Assembly (NCBI GenBank): GCA_963665015.2
Contig: CAXXSY010000004.1
Coordinates: forward strand, 744,001 to 808,000
DNA length: 64,000 bases
DNA from: G963662655 sp963665015
Lineage (GTDB): Bacteria > Cloacimonadota > Cloacimonadia > Cloacimonadales > JAIOQZ01
Reading direction: 5' to 3'
Below, in pieces: positions 50,134 through 59,040 of this stretch. The notes under the pieces are model-generated. The model had not been told where the DNA came from. It saw only the letters and a program-made list of their open reading frames with translations, and made no database searches. The stretch's first letter is position 1, and the number at the start of each line of letters is the position of its first letter. The translations under genes and the position numbers were made by a program.

Positions 50134-51678
50134 TCAGGCATCGCTCGGGTTGTAATCAAGGATCACCATGTTGCCGTCGTTGCGCAATTGAACAACCACA
50201 TCGTATTTCGCATAGGGTTCCATCGCGTTTTTTCCCGAGAAGAGAAGCCCGGTCTGATCCATGTGTTCCCGGGTGAAATTTTGGACCAGGAATACCGGTT
50301 CCGGGTTACCCTGGCCGAACGGCTGAAAGCGATCGAGGTCCTTCAGAAGCTGTTCGTGGATGTGGTGGGGTTTGACCACCGCGTCGATTTCGATCTTGCG
50401 TGATTGCTCGATCTCGGAACGGTGTTGATCGACGAACTCCCCGAAGCAGGTTTCAAATTTTTCCAGACTGCCTTCCTCGATCGTGAAACCCGCAGCACGG
50501 GCGTGTCCACCGTACTGCACCAGGATGTCGCTGCAATAGTTGAATGAATCGATGAGGTTGAAGCCTTCCGTGCTGCGCGCTTCCCCCACGATCAACCCCT
50601 TTTTCCGTTTGAGAAAAATGACCGGTATCATGAAGTTGCCGGCGAGGATCGATGCGGATAAACCGTAGAGCGCGAACGGGATGCGATCCATCTCGTCGAA
50701 GTATATGTAGGAGTCTCCCTCGGGCTTGATCGAGGTGACGATATCGAGCACGGTATTGATCTTGCGTTCGTACTCGCTTTTCTCCATGAAGAGTCTTTTC
50801 AGGTGGTCGCGTTTCTCGACCGGATTGGCCAAGAGGAGCTTCAGACCGCGGTTTTCACCGTCACGCATGCGACCGCTGGAGAGAATCTTGTATATGAAGG
50901 CGATGAAGTTCATCTTGGAACGAAAGTCTTCGGGCGTGTAGTAGTACTGACTGAGAAAATGCGCGGTATCGTCGAAGATCGATTTCCAGCGCTTTAGAAC
51001 TTCGAGGCACAGGATACGGTTGACGCCGTTGAGCGGAACCTTGTCCGCAATGGTGCCCACCATTGTCCAGAAAAGGTAGCTCGGACTCGGCTCGGTACTG
51101 CACTCGCGCGCGATCTGCCGCACGAGCAGCCAGGTCACGCCGACACCGGCGATCATGGAGAATGGATACGCGCAGTTGTCTTGCTTGGGGTTCACGATGG
51201 CGTAGGCGTCGGGCAGTTCGTCCTGCACCAGATGGTGATCGGTGATGATGGTGTCGATCCCCATTTCTTTCAATTTTTTTACGCCTTCGAACGAAGAACT
51301 GCAACCATCGACGGTAACCACCAGATCGGCATTCCACTGCTTCGCCTTTTTGATGAAGGACGACTGGATGCCGTGGTGATCGACGAGCCGGTTCGGGATG
51401 TAGTAAAAGTGGTTTTGCGATCCGAGTTTTTCCAGGAAATCGAACAGGATGTAGGTGCTGGTGATGCCGTCGGGATCGTCGTCGCCGTAGATGATGATGG
51501 TCTCTTTATCTCGCAGCGCCTGGATGATACGCCCGGCGGCTTTTTCGAGGTCCTTCAGGAGTGTGTCTTCCGGGAGATCGTCGAGTGTCAGTTCGAATGA
51601 GGTCTCCTCATAACCGCGTTTGGTGACAAGTTGTTCGATCGGTGACCTGTTGCCAGGATCGTTCCAAATCCATTTCAT
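50134..51678 (-). CDS. RecJ-like DHH phosphoesterase
   Basis: A 514-residue DHH-DHHA1 protein. Metal motifs are IYGDDDPDGITSTYILFDFL, LVVTVDGCSS and the DHH motif in TIITDHHLVQDELP. The DHHA1 part has DILVQYGGHARAAGFTIEEG. This is the layout of the 5'-3' single-strand exonuclease RecJ and close relatives that act on DNA or small nucleotides; it is somewhat shorter than typical RecJ. I use the ATG at 51678; an in-frame TTG at 51693 overlaps the upstream stop. It shares the minus strand with the barrel protein 11 bases upstream. A nanoRNase-type role is less likely given the length. Confidence 0.87.
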   Translation of the reverse strand: MKWIWNDPGNRSPIEQLVTKRGYEETSFELTLDDLPEDTLLKDLEKAAGRIIQALRDKETIIIYGDDDPDGITSTYILFDFLEKLGSQNHFYYIPNRLVDHHGIQSSFIKKAKQWNADLVVTVDGCSSSFEGVKKLKEMGIDTIITDHHLVQDELPDAYAIVNPKQDNCAYPFSMIAGVGVTWLLVRQIARECSTEPSPSYLFWTMVGTIADKVPLNGVNRILCLEVLKRWKSIFDDTAHFLSQYYYTPEDFRSKMNFIAFIYKILSSGRMRDGENRGLKLLLANPVEKRDHLKRLFMEKSEYERKINTVLDIVTSIKPEGDSYIYFDEMDRIPFALYGLSASILAGNFMIPVIFLKRKKGLIVGEARSTEGFNLIDSFNYCSDILVQYGGHARAAGFTIEEGSLEKFETCFGEFVDQHRSEIEQSRKIEIDAVVKPHHIHEQLLKDLDRFQPFGQGNPEPVFLVQNFTREHMDQTGLLFSGKNAMEPYAKYDVVVQLRNDGNMVILDYNPSDA

Positions 51679-51689
51679 GCTTGCTACTT

Positions 51690-52910
51690 TCAATCCGGTT
51701 GCGGAATATCGCGATGTTCGATCTTCTTTGTACGTTTCTTGAAGATGTCGAATCCCTTGGTTCCGATGGTGAACATAATGGTTTTTTCTTGCACGCCGTG
51801 TTCGTTTCTGTCGCCGCGAAGGGTGTATTGGACAGCGAAGTGGATTTCTTTCCCGGGCGATTTGAACGGCACCGAGAATCCGCCGGAGTACTTCATTTCA
51901 TTGACGCGCTTGTCGTTGACCTCGAAGGGGAGCTGCCGGTAGCTGAAACCGACCCGTACCGGCAGGCTCGCGTACCAGCTTTGTTTCTCGTAAATCGGGT
52001 CGAATGCTATTCCGAACCCGGCACGGATGGAGTTGAGGTTTTCCACCTCGTTGTCGGTCTTGTCCCACAGCTCGTAGTGCAGGTCGGTCGAGAATTTGAA
52101 TTTCTGTCGCCAGCGCCATGTCGCGCTGAGGCTGTAGCGTTCGGGCAGCTCGTACTGGCTGTCCTTGAGCTCTTCGGTGTCGGGATCGAAGACGAAATTC
52201 ACCTCCGCGTCGCCACTCAGCGTGATTTTAGGTGAATAGGCGGCCCCGAGCGAGAAATTGCTGAAGCGCTTGCTGAGACCGATGTTCCAGCCGTAGCTGT
52301 GGTAGAAGTGGTTGGTTTCATACACCGAATCGACATAATCCGTGTCCAGAATATTCTTCCGCACGTACCGGGAGCGTTGTCCGGTGTAGTAGTTGAAACC
52401 GACGCCGACGTTGATCCACTCGGTGTGCAGTCCGTATATGAGGTCCAGACGATAGATGTTGGATTCGATCCGGTTGGTTTCTTTGACGCTCAGCGTATCG
52501 CTGCCGACGTAACTGGTCGTTTGCTTCTCGTTCGTGTAGTTGCCGGCGGAGACGGTGTTGAAATTCAGCGCCAGATGGTGGTTCCCGAACGGAACAGCCG
52601 CCGAGAAATAGGGGAGAAACAGTCCGTCGTCGCGGAACGATTTACCCTCTTTGTCCGAATAGTACATATAGCCGAACTGGACGCCCGCCGAGAATACCAC
52701 GCTGCTGCACGAGGTTACCAGTGACGGATTCCCGAAGCCGGTGTTGAACCGGTACAGATCGGAGTAGCCGGTTTCTCCCATTCCGATGGAGTACGTATCG
52801 ACACTATAGTACTGCTCGGCAAAGCCATGCGTCGAGAAGATGGAGTTGGCTGCCAGCGCGCACGATGCGATCGCCAGAAGCGTGAGAAAGACATATCTTT
52901 TTCCTGTCAT
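51690..52910 (-). CDS. Outer-membrane beta-barrel protein (PorV/FadL-like)
   Basis: A 406-residue exported protein with a signal peptide ending near CALAA (residue 21). The mature protein starts with STHGFAEQYYSVDTYSIGMGETGYSD and then GFGNPSLVTSCSSVVFSAG, the pattern of PorV/FadL-type outer-membrane proteins in FCB bacteria. The rest is alternating hydrophobic and aromatic strands (HLALNFNTVSAGNYT, YGWNIGLSKRFSNFSLGAAYS, WASLPVRVGFSYRQLPFEV) closing with MFTIGTKGFDIFK. It probably forms a 14-strand-like barrel. PorV helps type IX secretion in Bacteroidota, which would fit the sorting domain on the C10 peptidase, but the link here is only inferred. Confidence 0.75.
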   Translation of the reverse strand: MTGKRYVFLTLLAIASCALAANSIFSTHGFAEQYYSVDTYSIGMGETGYSDLYRFNTGFGNPSLVTSCSSVVFSAGVQFGYMYYSDKEGKSFRDDGLFLPYFSAAVPFGNHHLALNFNTVSAGNYTNEKQTTSYVGSDTLSVKETNRIESNIYRLDLIYGLHTEWINVGVGFNYYTGQRSRYVRKNILDTDYVDSVYETNHFYHSYGWNIGLSKRFSNFSLGAAYSPKITLSGDAEVNFVFDPDTEELKDSQYELPERYSLSATWRWRQKFKFSTDLHYELWDKTDNEVENLNSIRAGFGIAFDPIYEKQSWYASLPVRVGFSYRQLPFEVNDKRVNEMKYSGGFSVPFKSPGKEIHFAVQYTLRGDRNEHGVQEKTIMFTIGTKGFDIFKKRTKKIEHRDIPQPD

Positions 52911-53005
52911 TGAGCATTTCCTTTTCCAAATACCTTAACTGATCAAAAAACAATTCTTCAATCACGTTGTCAAACAATCTTTGCTGCGAAATTTCCATGG
53001 ACGTG

Positions 53006-53034
53006 AAGCTCGCCAATAGCTCGAGCGTTACAAG
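53006..53034. repeat. Inverted GTAGCGCTCGAC-family repeat
   Basis: AAGCTCGCCAATAGCTCGAG then CGTTACAAG reads, on the other strand, as CTTGTAACGCTCGAG followed by GGCGAGCTT, a relative of the text at 2667, 7244 and 11778. It lies in the 52911-53303 gap, which has no gene. Confidence 0.4.
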
Positions 53035-53036
53035 TA

Positions 53037-53079
53037 ACCAAACTTCTGAATGTACCGAAGGTCCTTCCGAATGTTTGGT
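53037..53079. repeat. Nested-hairpin repeat element F
   Basis: Outer arms ACCAAAC and GTTTGGT are complementary. Two direct cores, CTTCTGAATGT and CTTCCGAATGT, flank an inner hairpin ACC-GAA-GGT. It resembles element E with different but still complementary arms. Confidence 0.7.
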
Positions 53080-53144
53080 CATTTTTTCGGATACCCTATG
53101 CTCCATCTCCGGGCGGCTTTTCCAATATTTCAAAAAGATATGAC

Positions 53145-53196
53145 TACCCATCATCCGGAAGAGTCTCGCAAGCTCGACACATTCGGAAGATGGGTA
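53145..53196. repeat. Nested-hairpin repeat element G (reverse orientation)
   Basis: Perfect outer arms TACCCATC and GATGGGTA and two direct cores ATCCGGAAGA and ATTCGGAAGA. The inner part is GAGTCTCGCAAGCTC, less regular than in other copies. It ends 30 bases before a TTGACA box. Confidence 0.65.
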
Positions 53197-53223
53197 ATCT
53201 TGCGGTCTTAACAAAATAATTGG

Positions 53224-53252
53224 TTGACATCCCATACCGTATTATCGTAGAG
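53224..53252 (+). promoter_or_regulatory. Possible promoter of the ABC permease operon
   Basis: TTGACA at 53224-53229 lies about 75 bases before the ATG at 53304. No strong -10 stands at 16-18 bases (TAGAGC at best); TATTAT at 53240 is too close. It is offered only because the same -35 box precedes three other operons. Confidence 0.3.
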
Positions 53253-53303
53253 CAGACGTAGATATTTCCCGGGCATCGGCGCGGGAGAGCATGCGAGGAG
53301 AAC

Positions 53304-54236
53304 ATGAAGAAAATCTCACCCTATCTCTACATTCTGCCGGCGGCGATTATCATTATCCTGTTCCGGTTGATTCCAATCATTATCTCCTTTTTCATCAGCT
53401 TCTTCGAGTGGAAGGTGGATGGGATCGGATCGTTCATCGGATTGCAGAACTACCTGAACATCTTCTCCGACGAAGAGTACTGGCAGTCGATGGTCAACAC
53501 CTTCTATCTGGTGGTGTTCGTGGTGCCATCGACCCTGGTTCTGTCCCTGATCTTCGCGGTGCTTCTGAACCACATCAAGGCGCTCAGGGCGTTTTTCCGT
53601 ACCATCTACTTCATTCCCACGGTTACCTCGCTTGTGGCGGTCTCGATCGTGTGGAAGATCATCTACAACCAGCGGAGCGGCCTTATGAACTTCCTGCTGG
53701 GCAAGATCGGTATCAACCCGCTGGGCTGGCTCTCGGAGAGCACAGGAATCTTCCAGATGATCTTCGATAGCTTCAACGTGCAACTACCCACGGTGTTTCA
53801 GGGGCCATCTCTGGCGCTCTTCTCGATCATTATCCTATCTGTTTGGCGTTCTTTGGGTTACAACACGATTATCTATCTGGCGGGATTGCAGAATATCCCG
53901 AACGTCTATTACGAAGCCGCCTCGATCGACGGCGCCAGCAAGATGCGGCAGTTCTTCGGGATCACCGTCCCGCTGATCTCGCCCACGACGTACTACGTTT
54001 TAATGATGACTACGATCACCACGTTCCAGGTCTTCTCGCAGGTCTATCTGATGACCGGTCCTCCCATCGGTGGACCGCTCGGAACGACCAAGGTGATCGT
54101 CTATTATATCTTCGACAAGGGCTTCGGCGAGAGCAACAACCTAAGCTACGCCAGCGCCATCGCACTGGTGCTGTTCCTGATCATCCTGGGATTGACCATG
54201 CTGCAGAAGCGACTCGAGAAGAGAGTTCATTATTGA
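53304..54236 (+). CDS. Carbohydrate ABC transporter permease (MalF/UgpA-type)
   Basis: A 310-residue inner-membrane permease with six helices. LYILPAAIIIILFRLIPIIISF starts the fold, and the EAA loop that contacts the ATPase reads YEAASIDGASKMRQFFGITVPLISPT. It is the first of the two permeases of a sugar-type (CUT1) importer. The binding protein and ATPase genes are not in this region; CUT1 systems often share one ATPase. A GAGGAG site precedes the ATG. A histidine phosphatase gene lies between it and its partner permease. Confidence 0.9.
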   Translation: MKKISPYLYILPAAIIIILFRLIPIIISFFISFFEWKVDGIGSFIGLQNYLNIFSDEEYWQSMVNTFYLVVFVVPSTLVLSLIFAVLLNHIKALRAFFRTIYFIPTVTSLVAVSIVWKIIYNQRSGLMNFLLGKIGINPLGWLSESTGIFQMIFDSFNVQLPTVFQGPSLALFSIIILSVWRSLGYNTIIYLAGLQNIPNVYYEAASIDGASKMRQFFGITVPLISPTTYYVLMMTTITTFQVFSQVYLMTGPPIGGPLGTTKVIVYYIFDKGFGESNNLSYASAIALVLFLIILGLTMLQKRLEKRVHY

Positions 54237-54241
54237 TCCTT

Positions 54242-54898
54242 ATGAAGAAAAAGACAACGATGATCGCCGTGCGACACGGCGAGACCGAATGGAATAAAGA
54301 GAAGCGCTATCAGGGGCACTTTGATTCGTCTCTGACCGAGCGTGGCCTCGCGCAGGCGAGAGCGGTCGCGGACGCGCTGGCTGAACCCTCCCCGCTATGG
54401 AGCGATTGTTTCGCGGCTCTGTACAGCAGCGACCTCGGGCGCGCGGTGCAGACCGCCGAATGTATCGGGAAACGACTGAACCTGGCCGTGAATACCGATG
54501 CCAGGCTGCGCGAGATAAACCTGGGAATTATCCAGGGACTTCGGGCGGTGGATATCGCGGAGAAGCATCCGGAGGTCTATCGGCAATGCGATGACTGGCA
54601 ATACGCGCCACCGGGCGCGGAGACCAGGCAGCAGCGGTACGATCGGTCCATCGCGAGTATGCTCGAGATGTTCGGGAAGCACGAGGGTGAGACGTTCGTC
54701 GTGGTGACCCACGGCGGCGTGCTGGACGGATTTCTGCGTCAGGCATTGCGGATTCCGATCTCGGACCCGCGGCGATTCTCGATCTTTAACGGAAGCTTGA
54801 ATGTTATCAGTCGGCAGGACGACGATTTGCGACTGGAGAGTTGGGGGATTGTGCATCACCTGACCGGCGCCAGCGTCCTGGACGGCGAAAAAATATGA
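54242..54898 (+). CDS. Histidine phosphatase (phosphoglycerate mutase-like)
   Basis: A 218-residue enzyme of the histidine phosphatase superfamily, GpmB/CobC-like. The phosphate pocket is complete: VRHGETEWNKEKRYQGHFDSSLTERG with the catalytic His, YSSDLGRAVQTAE, and VVTHGGVLDGFL with the second His. It may act on sugar phosphates produced from the imported sugar, but the substrate is open. It begins 5 bases after the first permease and ends 11 before the second. The ATG at 54242 is used; an ATG at 54260 is also possible. Confidence 0.87.
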   Translation: MKKKTTMIAVRHGETEWNKEKRYQGHFDSSLTERGLAQARAVADALAEPSPLWSDCFAALYSSDLGRAVQTAECIGKRLNLAVNTDARLREINLGIIQGLRAVDIAEKHPEVYRQCDDWQYAPPGAETRQQRYDRSIASMLEMFGKHEGETFVVVTHGGVLDGFLRQALRIPISDPRRFSIFNGSLNVISRQDDDLRLESWGIVHHLTGASVLDGEKI

Positions 54899-54909
54899 GG
54901 AAATAAAAC

Positions 54910-55896
54910 ATGCGCTGGATTGGAAAAGGACTGACCTACATCATCCTGATACTTTGCGGATTGATCATGGTGATACCGTTCATCTGGATGGTTACCACTG
55001 CTCTGAAGACCCAAATCGAAGTGAACAAAGGCAATGTCGGATTCATCCCGATCGACGACATCGTGATCTACCGCGAGGGTGGTCAGGAATACAACGTCAA
55101 GATCGTGAAGACCGATGGCGACAGCGCGTACGTGAATTTCTTCGATAGCGAGAACCAGATTGTCAAGGAGAAGGCATACACAAAGGTTCCCGCGGCGTCG
55201 CTTAAAAACGTGAAGAAGTTGAAGCCGCACTGGGAGAATTTCGGCAAGGCGTTCAGCAAGGTGCCGTTCGGTCGCTATTTCCTCAATACGATTTTCGTTT
55301 CGCTGTTCATCATGGTGGGGGTAGTCGTGACCGCCGCACTGGCCGCGTACGCCTTCGCACGGATGCACTTCTACGGCAAGGAAGCTCTCTTCTACCTATT
55401 CATCAGTATGATGATGGTGCCGCAGCCGATCTACCTCATCCCGTCCTACGTGCTCCTGAATCACCTCGGATGGATCGACACCTATCAGGCGTTGATCGTG
55501 CCGTGGCTTGCCAACATCTTTACCATTTTCCTGCTTCGGCAGCACTTTAAAACCTTACCGCAAGATCTTTTCGACGCCGCCGCGATCGACGGTTGCAGCC
55601 GGTTCCGTATGCTGTGGCAAATCGTGCTCCCGCTCTCGAAGGGCGTGATCGCGACCGCCGCCATCTTCTCCGTGATCGGTAGCTGGAACAGCTTCATGTG
55701 GCCGCTGGTCATGACCAACAGCGAGGCGATCCGCGTGCTCCAGGTCGGGCTCAGTTACTTCTCGCAGGAGTCGTCCTCGCAGACGGTGCTTCTGATGGCC
55801 GCATCGACCTTCAGCATCCTGCCGCTGGTGGTCTTGTTCCTGCTCGCACAGCGTCAGATTATCCAGAGCTTCGCGTCGAGTGGATTGAAGGGGTAG
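54910..55896 (+). CDS. Carbohydrate ABC transporter permease (MalG/UgpE-type) with an insertion
   Basis: A 328-residue permease, about 50-60 residues longer than usual. The first helix ends in IPFIWMVTTALKT and the standard fold resumes at HWENFGKAFSKVPFGRYFLNT. Between them lies an extra soluble segment of about 60 residues (IDDIVIYREGGQEYNVKIVK to AASLKNVKKL), beta-rich and on the periplasmic side. The EAA loop is FDAAAIDGCSRFRMLWQIVLPLSKG. It partners the first permease. A GAGGAAA site precedes the start. Its stop codon is followed by the same 12-bp-stem hairpin found after the LPP20-like gene. Confidence 0.9.
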   Translation: MRWIGKGLTYIILILCGLIMVIPFIWMVTTALKTQIEVNKGNVGFIPIDDIVIYREGGQEYNVKIVKTDGDSAYVNFFDSENQIVKEKAYTKVPAASLKNVKKLKPHWENFGKAFSKVPFGRYFLNTIFVSLFIMVGVVVTAALAAYAFARMHFYGKEALFYLFISMMMVPQPIYLIPSYVLLNHLGWIDTYQALIVPWLANIFTIFLLRQHFKTLPQDLFDAAAIDGCSRFRMLWQIVLPLSKGVIATAAIFSVIGSWNSFMWPLVMTNSEAIRVLQVGLSYFSQESSSQTVLLMAASTFSILPLVVLFLLAQRQIIQSFASSGLKG

Positions 55897-55912
55897 GAAA
55901 CTCCATCCCCAG

Positions 55913-55940
55913 CCCTTCCTCTTTGAATAAAGAGGAAGGG
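55913..55940 (+). terminator. 12-bp-stem hairpin after the permease stop (copy of 6820-6847)
   Basis: Arms CCCTTCCTCTTT and AAAGAGGAAGGG with loop GAAT, preceded by AAACTCCATCCCCAG and followed by AGTAGAGA, almost as at 6820. It begins 17 bases after the stop codon. No T run. Confidence 0.55.
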
Positions 55941-55961
55941 AGTAGAGAATCGTCGTTCGCC

Positions 55962-56098
55962 GCATCTTCGCCCGATCCCGACCTCCGGCGTGAATGAACA
56001 CGTCTTCGCCGTGTAACACCACGCCTCCGTTCACGATCGAACGAATCTGCTCGGTGTGTGGGGCTCGCATACGAACCCATGGTTCACACCATGGGCTA
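55962..56098. repeat. 137-bp direct repeat, left copy
   Basis: Starts GCATCTTCGCCCGATCCC and ends in the CCCATGGTTCACACCATGGG hairpin plus CTA. It matches 59041-59177 over the same 137 bases with scattered changes. The two copies flank the FtsX-type permease gene. Confidence 0.85.
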
Positions 56099-56574
56099 CA
56101 CATATTCAGTTACATCGACATTGATTCCATGGCATCTATTCCGATCTGAGGTACTCGGTCAGGTGTGCGCGATGGAGTTTGCGCTATCGGTTCGCACGAT
56201 CAAACCCATGGTTAACACCATGGGCTACACATATTCAGTTATTATCGACATTGATTCCATGGCATCTATTCCGATCTGAGGTATTCGGCCAGGCGTGCGC
56301 GATGGAGTTTGCGCTATCGGTTCGCACTATTAAACCCATGGTTCACACCATGGGCTACATATATTCAGTTACATCGACATTGATTCCATGGCATCTATTC
56401 CGATCTGAGGTACTCGTCCTGGCGTGCGCGATGGAGTTTGCGCTATCGGTTCGCACGATCAAACCCATGGTTCACACCATGGGCTACACATATTCAGTTA
56501 TCATCGACATTGATTCCATGGCATCTATTCCGATCTGAGGTACTCGGTCAGGCGTGCGCGATGGAGTTTGCGCC
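56074..56574. repeat. Tandem repeat, about four units of 129-130 bp carrying the permease gene's tail
   Basis: Units begin AACCCATGG at 56074, 56203, 56333 and 56462. Each has the CCCATGGT...ACCATGGG hairpin, then TTGATTCCATGGCATCTATT and the reverse complement of the last codons of the permease gene (LTEYLRSE, stop). Only the fourth unit is joined to the intact gene; similarity stops at about 56574. No other gene lies in 55897-56524. Confidence 0.88.
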
Positions 56575-58912
56575 AGTGGATGAGGACGCCCGAGAGGATA
56601 AGCAGACTGAGCGAACACAGTCCGAAGAGGTAGTCGAACACGGTCAGGCTGACGCGGTTGGAGAAGCCCTCGATCCAGCGCTGCAAGAAGTAGTGGCTCA
56701 CGGGGATCGATATACCGAACGCGATGCCCATGAGGATCAGATAGTTGTTCAGCAGGTACAGCAGGGTGTCCTTGCGGCTCGCGCCCAGAACCTGCCGGAT
56801 GGCCAGATTTTTCATCTGCCTGCGCAGGGTGTAGGCGGTCAGTCCAAAGACGCCAACGAACGTGAAAAACATGCCGATCAGCGCGATGCCGACGACCAGT
56901 TTCATGAAGTTCCGCTCGGTGTCCGCATGGTGAACGACCTCCCGGTTCGTGTCGTAGCCGGTGGCGGCCATCACGTTCTTGAGTGATCGCTGCTGGAAGT
57001 AGTCCATGATTCGGTCACTCGTCGCCTGCGCGTTCGCGGGGGAAACGCGGAAGTGGAAATAGGTCTCGTAAAATTTGTCCTTGAAGAACACGATCGGCTC
57101 GATGTTCTCGCGGTATCCCATCCAGTAGGCGTCTTCCACGATGCCGATGATCGTGCCCCGGAAATAGAGCATGTTCGGTCTGTCCTCGCCGACTTCGACC
57201 TCCGACCCGAGCCCGACATCGTGCTGCTTGTAATGCTCGATGAAGGACCTGTTGACGACGATTCCCGTACTGTCCGCGCCCTCCCAAACTCTGCCTTCGA
57301 CGACCGGCACACGATAGACATCGAAGTAGTCGCCCCCGAGCATGCAGAATGCACACTTGCCGTAGCCGCCACTGCTCTTCGCGCCGTGGACACGAATGAA
57401 ACTTCGCTCCAGGTCCATCGTCGGCATGGTGGAGCCGTAGGATACGCCTTCGACACCCGGAATCTTGCTTACCTCTTCCATGATCTCATCCTGATCGAAG
57501 TTGCCGATAAATTCAAGATAGTAGCTAAAGACGTTGCTGGAATCGAATCCTGGGTCCGCGTTTTCGATCATGTGTATCTGCCGGATCAGGAGGACGGCGC
57601 TTGTCAGGAGCACCAGCGCGATCGTCAATTGGACCAGCAAGGCGATCTTCCAGAAGGAACCGGTGAACCTTCGGTAGAGGATGATTCGGGCGAAAACGGC
57701 GGGGTAGAGGACGATGACGATTCCGGCCGCGATCAGCCCATACAGCGAGTACAGTACCGGCTTTGTCCAGTCGATGTTCTCGACGCTGTAGCCGGGGATG
57801 AGGATATGCAGGTAGGGTATCAGGACGGACAGGACGAGTGCCGAGAGCAATACGGTCACGATGTAGAAACCGAGGTGCTCCATTGTGAACTGCCGAACGA
57901 TATCTCGGCTTCCCGCGCCCACGCTTCTTCGGATATCGATCTCCTTCTTGCGGCTCATCGTCCGCACCATCAGAAGGATCAGGCTGTTGGTGATCAGCAC
58001 CGTCAGGATCGCGACGGCCACGACGCCGTACTTCACGAGTTGCTTCTTGTCGAAGCTTTCGAAGTACTTCATGAACGTCTGCTCGAAGTGGGTCTCGTCC
58101 ATGGGTACGGCGCGGAAGGCGATTGTTGTATTCTCCGGCAGATTCGGTATTTTATCGAGGTTCTCTTCCAAAATTCGATTGGCTTCACGCACCAGGATAT
58201 CGGGATCGGTACCCTCATCGAGGATGCAGTAGAATTCGTCGAGGGAGTAATGAAACTCTTCCGGCTTTTCCATGAGCGTGGAGGATCGGTCGAAATCGTT
58301 TTCGCTGTAGTGGGTCACGTAGTCGCCCTGGATATGCTGGTTCTTCGGGAAGTCCTCGAAGACGCCGGACACGATGTAGCGGGTGAAGGTTTTTCCTGGC
58401 AGGTGGAGCAGGAGTTCCTCGCCGCACGGGTCGATGTCGCCGAATATCTCCAGCGCTTTCGACCGGGACACGAGCAGCGACTTGTCTTCGTGCGGGAAGG
58501 CGTCGCTCCGGGTGCCATAGACCATCTTGAAATCGAGTTTCTCGGGTGCGTTTCTCGAACAGTAGATGACCTTACCGAGCGCCACCGGTTTGTCCTTCCA
58601 TGTGAACATCAGTTTTATATCGTAAACGCATACGGTAAACCAATCCTTGATCTGCGGCAACCTTGCGACCAGTGGTCCGGCGATTTGCTGCGAGATTCCG
58701 GTGGTGGTGTAGGCGTGGCCGAGGGAGCGGTCCATCTGCAAGCGCCAGATGTTTTCGTGATCGGGGATATGTTCGTCCCATGAAAGCTGATAGGTTATGT
58801 GAATCGTGAGCAGTACGAACATGGTCATGCCGATAACCATGCAGATCATGAGGATTACGCTCAGAAGAGGTTCCGTTAACCATATTCGCAAGAACCGCGG
58901 TAGATTTCGCAT
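56525..58912 (-). CDS. FtsX/MacB-type ABC transporter permease
   Basis: A 795-residue inner-membrane protein with eight predicted helices: one at the start (PLLSVILMICMVIGMTMFVLLTI), a large periplasmic domain, three FtsX helices (VAVAILTVLITNSLILLMVRTMSRKKEIDIRRSVGAGSRDIVRQF), a fifth start helix, a second periplasmic domain and a final FtsX core with LRRQMKNLAIRQVLGASRKDTLLYLL. This double MacB_PCD/FtsX layout is common in Bacteroidota-like bacteria and moves lipoproteins, peptides or signals with a separate ATPase. No ATPase gene is near. The ATG at 58912 has GGAG seven bases upstream. The last codons overlap the fourth unit of the 129-bp tandem repeat. Confidence 0.85.
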   Translation of the reverse strand: MRNLPRFLRIWLTEPLLSVILMICMVIGMTMFVLLTIHITYQLSWDEHIPDHENIWRLQMDRSLGHAYTTTGISQQIAGPLVARLPQIKDWFTVCVYDIKLMFTWKDKPVALGKVIYCSRNAPEKLDFKMVYGTRSDAFPHEDKSLLVSRSKALEIFGDIDPCGEELLLHLPGKTFTRYIVSGVFEDFPKNQHIQGDYVTHYSENDFDRSSTLMEKPEEFHYSLDEFYCILDEGTDPDILVREANRILEENLDKIPNLPENTTIAFRAVPMDETHFEQTFMKYFESFDKKQLVKYGVVAVAILTVLITNSLILLMVRTMSRKKEIDIRRSVGAGSRDIVRQFTMEHLGFYIVTVLLSALVLSVLIPYLHILIPGYSVENIDWTKPVLYSLYGLIAAGIVIVLYPAVFARIILYRRFTGSFWKIALLVQLTIALVLLTSAVLLIRQIHMIENADPGFDSSNVFSYYLEFIGNFDQDEIMEEVSKIPGVEGVSYGSTMPTMDLERSFIRVHGAKSSGGYGKCAFCMLGGDYFDVYRVPVVEGRVWEGADSTGIVVNRSFIEHYKQHDVGLGSEVEVGEDRPNMLYFRGTIIGIVEDAYWMGYRENIEPIVFFKDKFYETYFHFRVSPANAQATSDRIMDYFQQRSLKNVMAATGYDTNREVVHHADTERNFMKLVVGIALIGMFFTFVGVFGLTAYTLRRQMKNLAIRQVLGASRKDTLLYLLNNYLILMGIAFGISIPVSHYFLQRWIEGFSNRVSLTVFDYLFGLCSLSLLILSGVLIHWRKLHRARLTEYLRSE

Positions 58913-59040
58913 TTTCAACTCCAGTCGTTGGATTCGGGTTGTCAATTTAGAGCACGAAATGTTCCGGTTGTTGGTGTGTGCCGTCTGTTCGCGTCTGTCT
59001 GACAAATGGAGCGGTTGACTGATCATGGTTGGAGGTGGTC

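Noticed and set aside
52804..53235. A 143-codon open frame on the minus strand
   Set aside because: It runs through two nested-hairpin repeats and overlaps the start of the outer-membrane barrel gene.
57053..58783. A 576-codon open frame on the plus strand
   Set aside because: It is exactly antisense to the FtsX-type permease and its translation has no family-like pattern; the permease frame has clear motifs.
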